NCBI RefSeq assembly: GCF_003419895.1
Contig: NZ_QPMM01000002.1
Location: 372,001 to 436,000 of the forward strand
DNA length: 64,000 nucleotides
Direction: 5' to 3'
From: Chitinophaga silvatica
GTDB taxonomy: Bacteria > Bacteroidota > Bacteroidia > Chitinophagales > Chitinophagaceae
Part shown: piece after piece, positions 1 to 9,889 of the stretch
How positions within the stretch are numbered: the stretch's first letter is position 1
Layout: each line of letters opens with the position of its first letter
Translations under genes and position numbers: made by a program
Notes under the pieces: model-generated
Told to the model about the DNA's origin: nothing
What the model saw: the letters and a program-made list of their open reading frames with translations, nothing else
Database searches by the model: none

Positions 1-773
1 ATACCTAAATGGCCTTTGCCGGAGAAGATGATAAATTCTTCTGTTGCACTACCATCATAGCTGAAAGTAGTAGTATAATTGGCGGCTTTAGGGCCAGTTA
101 AGGTAAAGTCACCGGTTCCGCTAAGTGATGGATCAAAATCTGTCAGGTATTCTTTTTTACCGAAGATGTCGTTGTTGGTAGTATGCTCAAATACATTTCC
201 CTGAGCAGTAAACGTATACACATCATCGTAAATACCTAATCCATCTTTTTCATTCGGACCTGCTGCCCACCAGGCTGGAGTGAAGGTGCTTGCATCAGAT
301 ACACCCAGGTGGCCTGGAGCATCTTTATCTACCCTCCATTTTTTACTGCTGTTATTAGTGAGCATGGTCACTAATTCAGGATTAGGCTCAAATGCACGGA
401 ATACAGATATTTCAGAGCTGTTGGTGCTGGATACTCCTCCTTTACCATATACCATTACTGTAATGGTAAACTTCTTAGTACCTGTATGTTTATACTGGTA
501 ATGAATAGAACTATTGGTACTGGTTTTAGGTGCTTCCCCATCTCCGAAATCTATTTTATAATTGATTCCGTTTTGAGACTGCACAGAAATATTAACTGCA
601 CCTGAACCATCTCCATCCGGATGCGCATCGTCTTTTCCTGTCACTGCAATATTTAGTACGGGTTTAGATGGTGCAGTCATATCGCCGAAATGGTGATCAT
701 CTTTATTACAAGCTCCTGCTACCAGAATGATACTAAGTAACAGAAAGGATAATTTATTAATTATGTGTTTCAT
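1..773 (-). CDS. PKD-domain surface lipoprotein, partial (3' end off the left edge)
   Basis: The frame is open from an ATG at 771-773 to the window edge, about 257 residues, so the C-terminus is missing. A lipoprotein signal ends in the lipobox LVAGAC (Cys about residue 22). A PKD-like fold follows (about residues 36-120, motif KIDFGDGEAP). After that comes a Trp/Gly-rich segment (WRVDKDAPGHLG, then WWAAGP and YDDVYTFT) that I associate with surface glycan-binding lipoproteins and with domains attached to GH16 enzymes in Bacteroidota. It is the fourth gene of the SusC/SusD operon, 18 bp after the previous stop, and probably sits on the outer surface binding glycan for the SusCD pair. The beta-glucan link is inference. 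Confidence 0.8.
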   Translation of the reverse strand, partial: MKHIINKLSFLLLSIILVAGACNKDDHHFGDMTAPSKPVLNIAVTGKDDAHPDGDGSGAVNISVQSQNGINYKIDFGDGEAPKTSTNSSIHYQYKHTGTKKFTITVMVYGKGGVSSTNSSEISVFRAFEPNPELVTMLTNNSSKKWRVDKDAPGHLGVSDASTFTPAWWAAGPNEKDGLGIYDDVYTFTAQGNVFEHTTNNDIFGKKEYLTDFDPSLSGTGDFTLTGPKAANYTTTFSYDGSATEEFIIFSGKGHLG

Positions 774-791
774 AATAGTCGTATTACCGCA

Positions 792-1874
792 TTAATTAGT
801 TAATTCAATATCGTCGAACAGTAAAGTGTAATTGTTGGAGCCATCTCCTTTCGTCCCATTATCGAGGAAGAATAGGATGTTTTGAAGTTTTTTACTGTTG
901 TCTTTTATTATAGCGCTAAAGTCGAAAGTCAGTGTTTCCCATTGATTGGCCTTGGTTGTAACAACTTCAAGGTTTTCCATAAATGTGTTGTCACCACTCC
1001 TTTCTAATTGAAGTAATACGCGCATGCCTACACGCCATGAGTAAACTTTTACCTTGAATACTCTGGTGGTGGTAAAGTCCATTGGATTACTCAGAATGAT
1101 GTAGTTACCTGCCCAGGTTTCTCCAGCATTTTTTACAATTTTACCAACGGTGTTACTTACATTAATGCCGGTTTTATATGGATTTGGAATCACGCTTGTA
1201 GAACTTCCTCCAAAATCGCCCCATGCATAATTCACGGTTGGCAGTTCAAAGGTCATTGGCAAAGTAAGCGGATCGTAAACGGTGACATCTTTTGTTACAA
1301 CAGTAGTAGCAGCACCACCACTTAAAGCCTCAACTTTTACAGTGTAGGTTCCGGCGGTGGCATACGTATGTTCAAGACTGGCGCCTGATGCAATCAATGT
1401 AGGTGTTTCATTGGCTGTTTCACCAAAGCTAACTTTAAATCCTCCTGTTGCATATAAAGCGGTGGCAGACACTGTAACTTTATGCAAATCTGTATTTGCA
1501 TTAATAACTACACTTTCAGGAGCTCTGAATGTAACGGCCAATTGTGCTGTTGTATCGGCCTTTTTACCTCCCAAACTTTTAGCTGTTACTTTTACTGCGT
1601 AAACTCCTTCTTTATAGACGTGTGTGGTATGCTTACCTGCCAAAACAGTTTCTGTTGATGTTGTTCCGTCTCCAAAGTTGATTTCATAAGAACTGGCACC
1701 TGCGCTGTTGGGCGTAATGGTAACCAGTCCGGAGTTATCATTGCTTACATTGAACTGCAAAGAGCTGGAGGATGGAGCTTGTTCCGTTTGGAGGAAATCC
1801 AGATCCCCATCCGGTATTTTACTACAACCATAGAATGCAGTTAATATTGTTAGTATGAAGATTGCTTTTTTCAT
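792..1874 (-). CDS. PKD-repeat lipoprotein with C-terminal carbohydrate-binding-like domain
   Basis: This 360-residue lipoprotein has signal MKKAIFILTILTAFYGC with the lipid-bearing Cys at 17. Two PKD-type beta domains follow: about 45-118 (motif YEINFGDGTT) and about 122-200 (motif FKVSFGETAN). The C-terminal domain (about 205-358) has the look of a jelly-roll carbohydrate-binding module, with the pattern AWGDFGGSS, WAGNYIIL, FKVKVYS, WETLTFDFS and a closing FDDIEL. Such modules occur beside GH16 and laminarin-type systems, which is why a beta-glucan target is suspected. It lies 18 bp after susD in the same operon and is best read as the SusE-position surface glycan-binding protein. No catalytic residues are visible. 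Confidence 0.82.
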   Translation of the reverse strand: MKKAIFILTILTAFYGCSKIPDGDLDFLQTEQAPSSSSLQFNVSNDNSGLVTITPNSAGASSYEINFGDGTTSTETVLAGKHTTHVYKEGVYAVKVTAKSLGGKKADTTAQLAVTFRAPESVVINANTDLHKVTVSATALYATGGFKVSFGETANETPTLIASGASLEHTYATAGTYTVKVEALSGGAATTVVTKDVTVYDPLTLPMTFELPTVNYAWGDFGGSSTSVIPNPYKTGINVSNTVGKIVKNAGETWAGNYIILSNPMDFTTTRVFKVKVYSWRVGMRVLLQLERSGDNTFMENLEVVTTKANQWETLTFDFSAIIKDNSKKLQNILFFLDNGTKGDGSNNYTLLFDDIELTN

Positions 1875-1892
1875 TCGTGGAAGTTTTTAATA

Positions 1893-3392
1893 TTAATAAC
1901 CATCATTTTGTTTAAGCTTAGAAATATCAACTTCATCCTGTGGAATAGGGAAGAGTTCATGTTTATTCTGCTTGAAACCTGTTAGTACACTGGCTGCCTT
2001 ACCGATTCTTACAAGGTCGAAGAACCTATCGCCTTCCATTGCCAATTCGAGTCTGCGTTCATTCCATATGGCATTTGTTAGCGCGGTGCCGGTAAGAGTG
2101 ATATTATGAAGGTTATCTTTAAATGCACGTTGTCTTACTCTGTTCAGGTAAGTTTGTGCTTTGGCGTCATTGGGCGTAGCGGATCTGTTATATGCTTCAG
2201 CAGCTAATAATAGCACTTCCGCAAAACGAATAGTTCTGAAATTGTTAAGGTAGTTCAGTTCCAACTGTCCGGATGTTTCGCCTTTTCTTGGAAGGTATTT
2301 CTGGTTGTATAAGCCTGTATTCTTATAAGGAGCTACCTGGTAGGAGATATTAAATTCCGGATGAGCGGTTTTATATGCTTCAATATCGAGTACTGTAACA
2401 TCTTTGCGCTGATCACCAGCTTCGTAGGCTTTTGCCAGATCGGTAGATGGCAGATTAGTACTCCATCCGGCGGCATAAGGAGAGCTTCCGTTTAATCCTC
2501 GTATTCCACACTGCTGAACAGCATAGTTGCCCTGTCCGCGGGTGGCTCCTCCCCAGTTGTAGTAGGGGGAAAGATTAGAGTATTGAATTTCGAATACAGA
2601 TTCCGGGCCATTTTCACCTGATTGAAGAAAGATATCTCCGAAGTTGGATACCAGGGTAAACGGACCACTGATCACATTTTCAAGAACAGTGGCAGCGGCA
2701 TCGAATTTTTGCTGATAAATAAGCACTTTGCCAAGTAAAGCCTGCGCTGCATATTTAGTAACGCGGCCAGGTTGAGAGGCGGATGTAGGTAATGTACCAA
2801 TTGCACTATTCAGATCGGCTTCAATTTGTTTATAAACATCGGCTTTAGGGGTTCTGGTTAAAGTTTTAGAATCACCCAGCGTTAACCTGCGATCTGTAAA
2901 TAATGGAACATCTCCAAAAAATCTAACTAATGTATAATAGTAATAGGCACGGAGGAAATAAATTTCTCCATACATGACATCTTTTCCGGAGAAATCTACA
3001 GCTATGCCTCCTGGATTTTTATCCTTGTACTGGGTGAGGTAATTCACACGGTTAATACCTTCGTAGGCCGATTTCCATAGTTCTGTAAGATAATCGTTGT
3101 TAGCTGTGAGAGTAAAGTCATCTATTTGTTGCAAACCTAATACATCACTGGCAGATTCACCTCCGGTTACAGAATTGTCGGAAGCAATATCGCCAATCGG
3201 AACTGCCTGGTTTAGCCATTGTAAAGGGGTATAACAGCTTACACCCATTGTACGATAATCATTTTCTGATTTTAAGTAATCAAGATCTGTTACCTGGAAA
3301 TCGTCGTGCGGTGTATAATCCAACCATTTCTTACACGATTGTGAAGTAATGAGAAAGAGTGCTACACCTGCTATTTTAAGTATGTTTTTCAT
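1893..3392 (-). CDS. SusD/RagB family nutrient-binding outer-membrane lipoprotein
   Basis: This 499-residue SusD homologue starts with a lipoprotein signal (LITSQSCKKWLDYTPHDDF), so it is anchored in the outer membrane facing outward. The N-terminal SusD-like region (about 20-220) is followed by the TPR-type SusD/RagB domain, ending in the usual C-terminal block (WNERRLELAMEGDRFFDLVRIG, then LFPIPQDEVD). SusD proteins form the lid over the SusC barrel and bind the oligosaccharide before import. The gene starts 24 bp after susC ends and is cotranscribed with it. Family membership is clear; the ligand is unknown. Confidence 0.95.
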   Translation of the reverse strand: MKNILKIAGVALFLITSQSCKKWLDYTPHDDFQVTDLDYLKSENDYRTMGVSCYTPLQWLNQAVPIGDIASDNSVTGGESASDVLGLQQIDDFTLTANNDYLTELWKSAYEGINRVNYLTQYKDKNPGGIAVDFSGKDVMYGEIYFLRAYYYYTLVRFFGDVPLFTDRRLTLGDSKTLTRTPKADVYKQIEADLNSAIGTLPTSASQPGRVTKYAAQALLGKVLIYQQKFDAAATVLENVISGPFTLVSNFGDIFLQSGENGPESVFEIQYSNLSPYYNWGGATRGQGNYAVQQCGIRGLNGSSPYAAGWSTNLPSTDLAKAYEAGDQRKDVTVLDIEAYKTAHPEFNISYQVAPYKNTGLYNQKYLPRKGETSGQLELNYLNNFRTIRFAEVLLLAAEAYNRSATPNDAKAQTYLNRVRQRAFKDNLHNITLTGTALTNAIWNERRLELAMEGDRFFDLVRIGKAASVLTGFKQNKHELFPIPQDEVDISKLKQNDGY

Positions 3393-3416
3393 GTGTTGAT
3401 GTTTTTACGTGGTGTA

Positions 3417-6400
3417 CTACAGTTTGAAATCAATTCCCAATGCCCATATTCTGGATTGTGGATAAGCACCTCTGTCGATGCCGGTATTCATCACATCGCC
3501 GGCGATTTCCGGATCATATCCTGAGTACTTGGTGAAAGTATAGGCATTTTTAACCTGCCCATAAATGCGGATCGATTTAAACCCTGCTTTCATGAAGAAT
3601 GGTTGGCGGAAAGTATAGCCAATCTGTATATTCTTCAGTTTGATGAAAGAACCATCTTCTATATATCTGTCTGAAGCCCTTGCATTATTGTTGTCATCTG
3701 TAAATGAGTAGCGAGGGTTTTTGGCATCATTAGTAGAACCCGGACCGGTCCATCTGTCGAGGATATTACGGAACTTATTGGTGTAGTTGGCATTTCTTTC
3801 ATAGGCACGGTATACATCGTTACCATATGAAGAATAAGTGAAAATATTAAAGTCAAAGTTTTTGTACGCCAGTGAAATACTCCAACCCATAACGAATTTA
3901 GGGAAAGGATTACCAATCTGGGTTTTATCTGCGGCAGTAATTTCGCCATCATTATTTACATCTACGTATTTAATGTCTCCAGGTTTAGCACCTTGTTGTT
4001 TAGGAGCTTTATTAATTTCATCCTGAGTTTGGAACAAACCATCTGTTTTGTATCCATAGAAATAGCCGGGAGATTTTCCAACTTCAAAAGCGGTAACATT
4101 CTGAGATTGACCATTGAAGTAATTACCTCCATAAAGTACAAAGGTATTGTTGGAGTTGGTTTGTGTTACAACGCTACTATTGGTTGTAAATGTTACTTTA
4201 GTATTGAAGGTAAAGTCTTTAGACCATTTATCGGTATATCCCACTGTCAAATCAAGACCCTCAACTTTTGTAGAACCGATGTTGGCATCCGGAACTTTAG
4301 CGGTTCCTAAGTAAAGCGATGCAAGTGGTTTAAACAATAAACCCTTTACATCTTTCCGATAATAATCAGCTGCAACGTTGAATTTATTTTTATAGAAGGT
4401 TATGTCAAAGCCCACATTCATCTGGATTTGTTTTTCCCAGTTCAGGTCTGGATTCGCGTACGATCCTATTGTGGAACCCGGAACGAAGGTATTTCCGAAC
4501 GTATACCCGTTATTGTTGGCATCATCATAATTCGGACCTCCGGTTACTACTTTTACGAAAGGAGGTGTTGAGTTTTCGTTACCAATAGAACCATAGCTAC
4601 CTCTGATTTTTAAGAAATCGATGAAGTTGGATTCAAAGAAATCCTCCCTGGAAACTACCCAACCAGCAGATCCTGCATAGAAATCGGCAAACTTACCTTT
4701 TGGAAAGATATGAGAACCATCTCTACGCATACTGAAAGATGCCAGGTATTTTTCTTTATAATCGTAGTTAATTCTACCAAAATAAGAAAGGTTCTTTCTG
4801 AAACCTCTTCCCTGACCCATAGTTCTGGCATTCAGGTTGGCTGCAACATCACCTCTGGAATCTCTTACCTGGGTAGAAACTCCATTGATTACAGTATCGC
4901 GGAAATAAATAACACCAGATGAATTGGTTCCGGTTGCTGTATTTACATCTGCAAAATCCCATGAATTAAATGGTACATCCTGAGCAGTGACATTCATGTT
5001 GTAGTAACTGCTTTTGGTTAAACCAATACCAAGCACTGTTTCAAAATGATGGTTTTCTTTTATATTGAAATCATAGTTGGCGAAGGTTTCCGACATAATG
5101 CTGGAAGCACTGTTCGTATATTCATTTACGCTATTATGTGCGCTTGATGAAATTCCACCCAGTCCATTTTTTATCGCTACCGTAGATCCATCTGCATTCA
5201 TGGTATTTTCCACATTCAACGGACCATAGAATACCAGTGGTGTGAAACTTTTTCCTATCTGGTTCCAATTGGTATAACCAAAGCGGGTGGTTACCTTTAA
5301 GTTCTTGAGTATATTATACTGGAGTTCTACTTTCCCAAATAATTTGTTACCATTGGATTTTCCATAAGTATTGTCCAATTTGGTAAGTGGATTAAAGATT
5401 TCAGATAATAAGAGATTGCTGAACCCATATTTTCCAACTGTGTTAGGTACATCATTATATACCGGAACGGTAGGATCGAAGTTCAAAGCACTACCGATGA
5501 TAGAGTTAAAGGAATTTTCCTGGATACCCTTACTCTTGAGATTGGCATAGTTGGTATTTACTATCAATTTCAATTTGTTGGTGATATCAGCAGCTAAATT
5601 GGCTGTTCCGTTTATTCTGTTGAAGTTGGATTTATCACCGCCTCCAACAATACCATCCTGGCCTGTATATGCTCCGGATACGAAATAGGTGATCTTGTCG
5701 CTACCTCCCCGGGTGCTTACACTATAATTCTGCATTGGGGCGGTGTGGAAGATTTCTTTCTGCCAGTTAGTTCCCTTACCCAACTTGGAAAGATCCGGGA
5801 AGATGATATTTCCACCGGATGCGGTGCTACCTTCATTAAGCATAGCTGCATATTCGGTAGCATTTAGGACTCCGATGGTTTTTAAAACTTCCTGGGAGCC
5901 ATAATTGAGATTAACGTTGATTTCCGGTTTTTGATTTTTCATACCGCTGCGGGTGGTCACTACCAACACGCCGTTGCCGCCTTTGATACCATATATAGCA
6001 GTGGTTGCTGCATCTTTCAAGACATTTATGGATTCAACGTCGGCCGGATTGAGGGCATTCAGGTCATCGAGCGACTGTTGTACTCCATCAATAATTACTA
6101 ATGGTTCTACACCGGAAAAGGAAGGAATCCCACGAACAATAACCGTAAGTTTAGCACCCGGACTACCACTTTGCATCACATTTACACCGGAAGCCTGACC
6201 TTGTAGCGCTTCTTCTATTCTTACTGGTTTAAGGCGTTGAATATCTTCGTTTTTTACACTTGAAAGGGCACCGGAAACCTTGGTGATTTTTTGGGTACCG
6301 TATCCGATTACTACTACTTCACTCAATTCTTTATCAGATGTTTTAAGTCTGACGGTAATTGGACTATTTCCAATTACTACTTCCTGCTGGGCAAAGCTGA

Positions 6401-6629
6401 TGGCTGAAATAGTAAGCACTTTGTCTTCTGCTCCAACTGAAATACTAAAGTTTCCATTTTCATCTGCAGCAACAGCTTTCTTTGATGTTTTTGCGAGTAC
6501 TGAGGCTCCGGGCACAGGGGAGCCGGTTTCGTCTGTTACTTTCCCTGTCACAGTTCTTTGTTGTGCCCAGGATATTTGGGCAAACATTAAAAGTACCAGC
6601 AAAGGAATTCTTTGTAAGATTTGTTTCAT
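3417..6629 (-). CDS. SusC/RagA family TonB-dependent outer-membrane transporter
   Basis: The protein is 1070 residues from the ATG at 6627-6629. That start places a clean signal peptide (MKQILQRIPLLVLLMFAQISWAQ) at the N-terminus, whereas an in-frame ATG 33 bp upstream only adds a charged extension. A carboxypeptidase-regulatory-like domain (about 25-100) is followed by the plug with the SusC-typical LSEVVVIGYGTQ (about 104-115) and a long beta-barrel ending in aromatic FKL. It imports glycan fragments through the outer membrane using TonB energy. First gene of a minus-strand operon with SusD and two PKD lipoproteins. There is no STN domain, so regulation is by the divergent sensor rather than an ECF sigma. 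Confidence 0.95.
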   Translation of the reverse strand: MKQILQRIPLLVLLMFAQISWAQQRTVTGKVTDETGSPVPGASVLAKTSKKAVAADENGNFSISVGAEDKVLTISAISFAQQEVVIGNSPITVRLKTSDKELSEVVVIGYGTQKITKVSGALSSVKNEDIQRLKPVRIEEALQGQASGVNVMQSGSPGAKLTVIVRGIPSFSGVEPLVIIDGVQQSLDDLNALNPADVESINVLKDAATTAIYGIKGGNGVLVVTTRSGMKNQKPEINVNLNYGSQEVLKTIGVLNATEYAAMLNEGSTASGGNIIFPDLSKLGKGTNWQKEIFHTAPMQNYSVSTRGGSDKITYFVSGAYTGQDGIVGGGDKSNFNRINGTANLAADITNKLKLIVNTNYANLKSKGIQENSFNSIIGSALNFDPTVPVYNDVPNTVGKYGFSNLLLSEIFNPLTKLDNTYGKSNGNKLFGKVELQYNILKNLKVTTRFGYTNWNQIGKSFTPLVFYGPLNVENTMNADGSTVAIKNGLGGISSSAHNSVNEYTNSASSIMSETFANYDFNIKENHHFETVLGIGLTKSSYYNMNVTAQDVPFNSWDFADVNTATGTNSSGVIYFRDTVINGVSTQVRDSRGDVAANLNARTMGQGRGFRKNLSYFGRINYDYKEKYLASFSMRRDGSHIFPKGKFADFYAGSAGWVVSREDFFESNFIDFLKIRGSYGSIGNENSTPPFVKVVTGGPNYDDANNNGYTFGNTFVPGSTIGSYANPDLNWEKQIQMNVGFDITFYKNKFNVAADYYRKDVKGLLFKPLASLYLGTAKVPDANIGSTKVEGLDLTVGYTDKWSKDFTFNTKVTFTTNSSVVTQTNSNNTFVLYGGNYFNGQSQNVTAFEVGKSPGYFYGYKTDGLFQTQDEINKAPKQQGAKPGDIKYVDVNNDGEITAADKTQIGNPFPKFVMGWSISLAYKNFDFNIFTYSSYGNDVYRAYERNANYTNKFRNILDRWTGPGSTNDAKNPRYSFTDDNNNARASDRYIEDGSFIKLKNIQIGYTFRQPFFMKAGFKSIRIYGQVKNAYTFTKYSGYDPEIAGDVMNTGIDRGAYPQSRIWALGIDFKL

Positions 6630-6920
6630 ACGTGAAATTGTTTTTGATAATGTTTCGTACAAAGGCTAATGTCTAATCGTTAAGGGATGATTTTCATATT
6701 ATCGTCAGCGTTGGGCGTATTTTTTACGCTTAATTTTGTTGTTCTTGGTCGATATTTGTCGTTATATTCATATAACTTTTGACGGAATGAAGTTAGGACT
6801 TGCCAAAATTGAGAACAACTTTTGTGATACAACTCTATTACATCATTTTTGAGTAAGTGATTGATTTTTAATAAATACTTACTACATCATTACTACATCA
6901 ACCGAAGTAATGCCAGCGTT
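6630..6920. promoter_or_regulatory. Divergent control region between susC and its regulator
   Basis: This 291-bp gene-free gap separates the susC operon from the divergent sensor/regulator and must hold both promoters. A separated inverted repeat GTTGTTCT (6738-6745) / AGAACAAC (6812-6819) is visible, as are two copies of TACTACATCA close to the regulator start (about 6880-6900). No confident TAnnTTTG box was found on the susC side. The repeat is a candidate binding site for the LuxR-type domain; that is inference. Confidence 0.4.
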
Positions 6921-9806
6921 ATGAAACATTATTTACTATTTGCCCTATGTTTTTTTTACAGTTGGAGTGCCGGGGGCCAAAATACCATTGGCCTGCCTCA
7001 GATCATTAATTATAGTAAGATCGATTATCAGGCAGGTACGCAAACCTGGGATATAAAACAGGATAGCCGCGACATTCTCTACTTCGCCAATAATGAAGGA
7101 ATGCTAACCTACGACGGTAGTCACTGGAAAGTATATCCGCTTCCAAACAGAACTATCGTCAGAGCCCTGGGAATTGATAGCGATGATAATATCTATGTAG
7201 GTGGACAAGGGGAAATAGGTTACTTCAGCACCGTTAATGGAAATTTGTCCTATACCTCATTAAAAGATCAGATTCCTGCGCAATACAACAAATTTGCCGA
7301 TATCTGGCGTATAGAAATCTATAAAGGATCGATTTTCTTCCAGGCTTCCGATAGGATTTTTGAATACAGCAACAAACGTATAAAGGTATACGCAAACGAT
7401 TGGCAGTATTTTAGACTGGCAGATAATACACTCTATGCACAGGATAAATCTAATGGCCTGCTCAAAATGAAAGGACAGGAATGGGTACCCGTACATACAA
7501 AACCCCAACTTACCAATACATTAATTACCGGTATTTCTTCCATAGGAGAGGATAGCGTATTAATTAGCACCCAGGCGCACGGTATCTATTTTCTATATAA
7601 AGACTCAATAATCAGACATCAGTCTCCTTTATCTACCAGCAACGCTAACGTTGCCGCCCGTATTAATTCCACAGAAATGCTGGTAGGTACCACCTCCGAT
7701 GGGTGTATTATTACCGACTTTAACGGAAATATTGTTCAACAGATTACCCGCACTGAGGGGCTCCAAAACAATGACATTATCAGCGTATTCCTCGACCGTA
7801 ATAATAATGTATGGGTAGGATTGAATAATGGAATAAGCATGATAGCTTATAATTCGGCAGTAAAGTTTATCACTCCAAATACTAAAAATGAATTATCAGG
7901 ATATTCAACCCGCATTTTTCACAACGAACTTTTTATTGCCACCTCGGATGGAGCATACTATGTTCCTTTAAGCAACAACATCGGCGATCTTAGCTTTTCC
8001 AAAGGTGATTTCAGCAGGGTAAAGAACAGCAGAGGCGAAGTATGGCGATTGGATGAAGTAAATAATCAACTGTTGTTAGGTCAGCATACCGGGATAGCCG
8101 TACTACGGGATCATAGTAGTATAATGTTATCTGACCGTGCAGGTGCCTGGTTATATAAACCATTGACATCCGTTTTTCCTGCTACCGAAACCCTGGTTGG
8201 TACATATACCGGGATAAGCAGACTGTCGTTTCAGGGCGGAAATTTTGAACCATCACTCAAGGCAGATGGGCCTGAAGAATCGTTACGCTTCCTGGAAATT
8301 GATAATAACAATAACATCTGGGCCTCACACCCCTATAGAGGGGTATACCGACTTCAATGGTCGCCCAATCAGAAAAATATTACCTATCAGCTTTATACCG
8401 AAAGCGGGTTGCCTTCTGCCCTTAGTAACTATGTGTTTAAAATTAGAAACAGGGTAGTATTCTGTACGCAAAAGGGAGTGTATGAATTTAATGCAACCAC
8501 CAACAGGTTTGAACCATCAGATTTTCTTAATCCCATCTTCGGGAATATGGAAATACGATTTCTCAATGAAGATGCTGATGGCAACATCTGGTTTTGTAGT
8601 GGTAAAACCATTGGTGTAGTTAGTTATAATCCTCCTGGCAGTGAGCAACCTTTTACCATTACAAGAATTCCAGAACTAAATGGCAAAATTTTACTGGGAT
8701 TCGAAAATATTTATCCTTTTAATAACGAGAATGTATTTATAGGATCTGAAAAAGGCATTATTCACCTTAATTATAAGAAATATACCAATAGTAAACAGGT
8801 GATAAAAGTATTGCTAGGCCAGGTAAAAGCTTTCGGGAAATCTGACAGCATTATTTTTGGCGGTTACTTTAAAGCAAAAACATCTGCTGGTTATATTCAG
8901 GATGAAAATGATTTGTTAACTCTTCCGAGTAGCTTTAACTCCTTTCATTTCGAGTATAGCTCTCCGGCTTATGGCTTACAAAACAATATCGAATATAGTT
9001 ATCAGCTAGAGGGGTATGATAATAAATGGTCGGCCTGGTCGCCGAAGCCGGAAAAGGATTACACCAACTTGCCTGATGGAAATTATACCTTTAAAGTAAA
9101 GGCGCATGATAACCTGGGGCATGAATCTACAGTTGTGACTTATGGCTTTATTGTGGCTCCGGCATGGTACAAAACATTCTGGGCCTATATCTGCTACTTC
9201 CTGCTATTTGGAGCCATCCTGTATTTACTCTATCACTGGCAACTGAGAAACCTGGCAGTTCAGCAACGCAGATTTGATGAGGAACAGCAGCGACTCAAAT
9301 ATATTCATCAACTCGAGATAGAGAAAAATGAAAAAGAGATCATCAAACTACAAAATGATAAACTGGCTAGTGAAATAAATAATAAGAATAATGCTTTGGC
9401 AGATGCTTCTATGCACCTTGTGGAAAAAGGAGATGCACTTGGAAAAGTAAAGGATATATTGGCAAACGTTTATAAAAAATCTGATAATCCGGAAATCAAG
9501 GATGCATTATTACTGCTTAATGACGCAGAAAAGAATAGCGATAACTGGGATAAATTTGCCGGCCACTTCGATGAAATCAATAATAATTTCCTTAAGAAAT
9601 TAAAGAATAAATATCCAAGCCTTACCCATACCGATCTGAAAGTTTGCGCTTATCTCCAATTGCAGTTATCCACCAAGGAAATTGCTCAATTATTGGCAAT
9701 TTCGGTACGTGGAGTGGAAATTAAACGATATCGTATCCGAAAAAAATTGCAGTTACAAACAGAACAATCAATGTCTGCATTCCTGAATGAGATTGCGGGT
9801 TCCTGA
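6921..9806 (+). CDS. Membrane-tethered propeller/Y_Y_Y sensor with LuxR-type DNA-binding domain
   Basis: The protein is 961 residues from the ATG at 6921, which gives a signal peptide (MKHYLLFALCFFYSWSAGGQ); an upstream in-frame ATG at 6861 would only add 20 residues. The periplasmic part is a two-component-regulator-type beta-propeller (repeats such as NNVWVGLNNGIS and NIWASHPYRGVYRL). A Y_Y_Y domain (about 672-745), one membrane helix (about 752-773, FWAYICYFLLFGAILYLLY), a coiled coil (about 780-850) and a C-terminal LuxR-like helix-turn-helix (about 900-945, LSTKEIAQLLAIS) follow. No histidine-kinase or receiver domain is present, so it looks like a one-protein membrane transcription factor. 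Divergent from susC, it probably senses the imported glycan and controls that operon. Confidence 0.88.
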   Translation: MKHYLLFALCFFYSWSAGGQNTIGLPQIINYSKIDYQAGTQTWDIKQDSRDILYFANNEGMLTYDGSHWKVYPLPNRTIVRALGIDSDDNIYVGGQGEIGYFSTVNGNLSYTSLKDQIPAQYNKFADIWRIEIYKGSIFFQASDRIFEYSNKRIKVYANDWQYFRLADNTLYAQDKSNGLLKMKGQEWVPVHTKPQLTNTLITGISSIGEDSVLISTQAHGIYFLYKDSIIRHQSPLSTSNANVAARINSTEMLVGTTSDGCIITDFNGNIVQQITRTEGLQNNDIISVFLDRNNNVWVGLNNGISMIAYNSAVKFITPNTKNELSGYSTRIFHNELFIATSDGAYYVPLSNNIGDLSFSKGDFSRVKNSRGEVWRLDEVNNQLLLGQHTGIAVLRDHSSIMLSDRAGAWLYKPLTSVFPATETLVGTYTGISRLSFQGGNFEPSLKADGPEESLRFLEIDNNNNIWASHPYRGVYRLQWSPNQKNITYQLYTESGLPSALSNYVFKIRNRVVFCTQKGVYEFNATTNRFEPSDFLNPIFGNMEIRFLNEDADGNIWFCSGKTIGVVSYNPPGSEQPFTITRIPELNGKILLGFENIYPFNNENVFIGSEKGIIHLNYKKYTNSKQVIKVLLGQVKAFGKSDSIIFGGYFKAKTSAGYIQDENDLLTLPSSFNSFHFEYSSPAYGLQNNIEYSYQLEGYDNKWSAWSPKPEKDYTNLPDGNYTFKVKAHDNLGHESTVVTYGFIVAPAWYKTFWAYICYFLLFGAILYLLYHWQLRNLAVQQRRFDEEQQRLKYIHQLEIEKNEKEIIKLQNDKLASEINNKNNALADASMHLVEKGDALGKVKDILANVYKKSDNPEIKDALLLLNDAEKNSDNWDKFAGHFDEINNNFLKKLKNKYPSLTHTDLKVCAYLQLQLSTKEIAQLLAISVRGVEIKRYRIRKKLQLQTEQSMSAFLNEIAGS

Positions 9807-9889
9807 GGTTTGTTTTTTTAGGTTGAGGAAGGTGGATGAAAAACAGGGCTTAGTTCTGTCGTACAATCCACCTCCATCAATTCATCATC

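Noticed and set aside
280..501. Plus-strand frame of 73 codons near the left edge
   Set aside because: Antisense to the partial PKD lipoprotein, whose signal peptide and PKD motif show it is the real gene.
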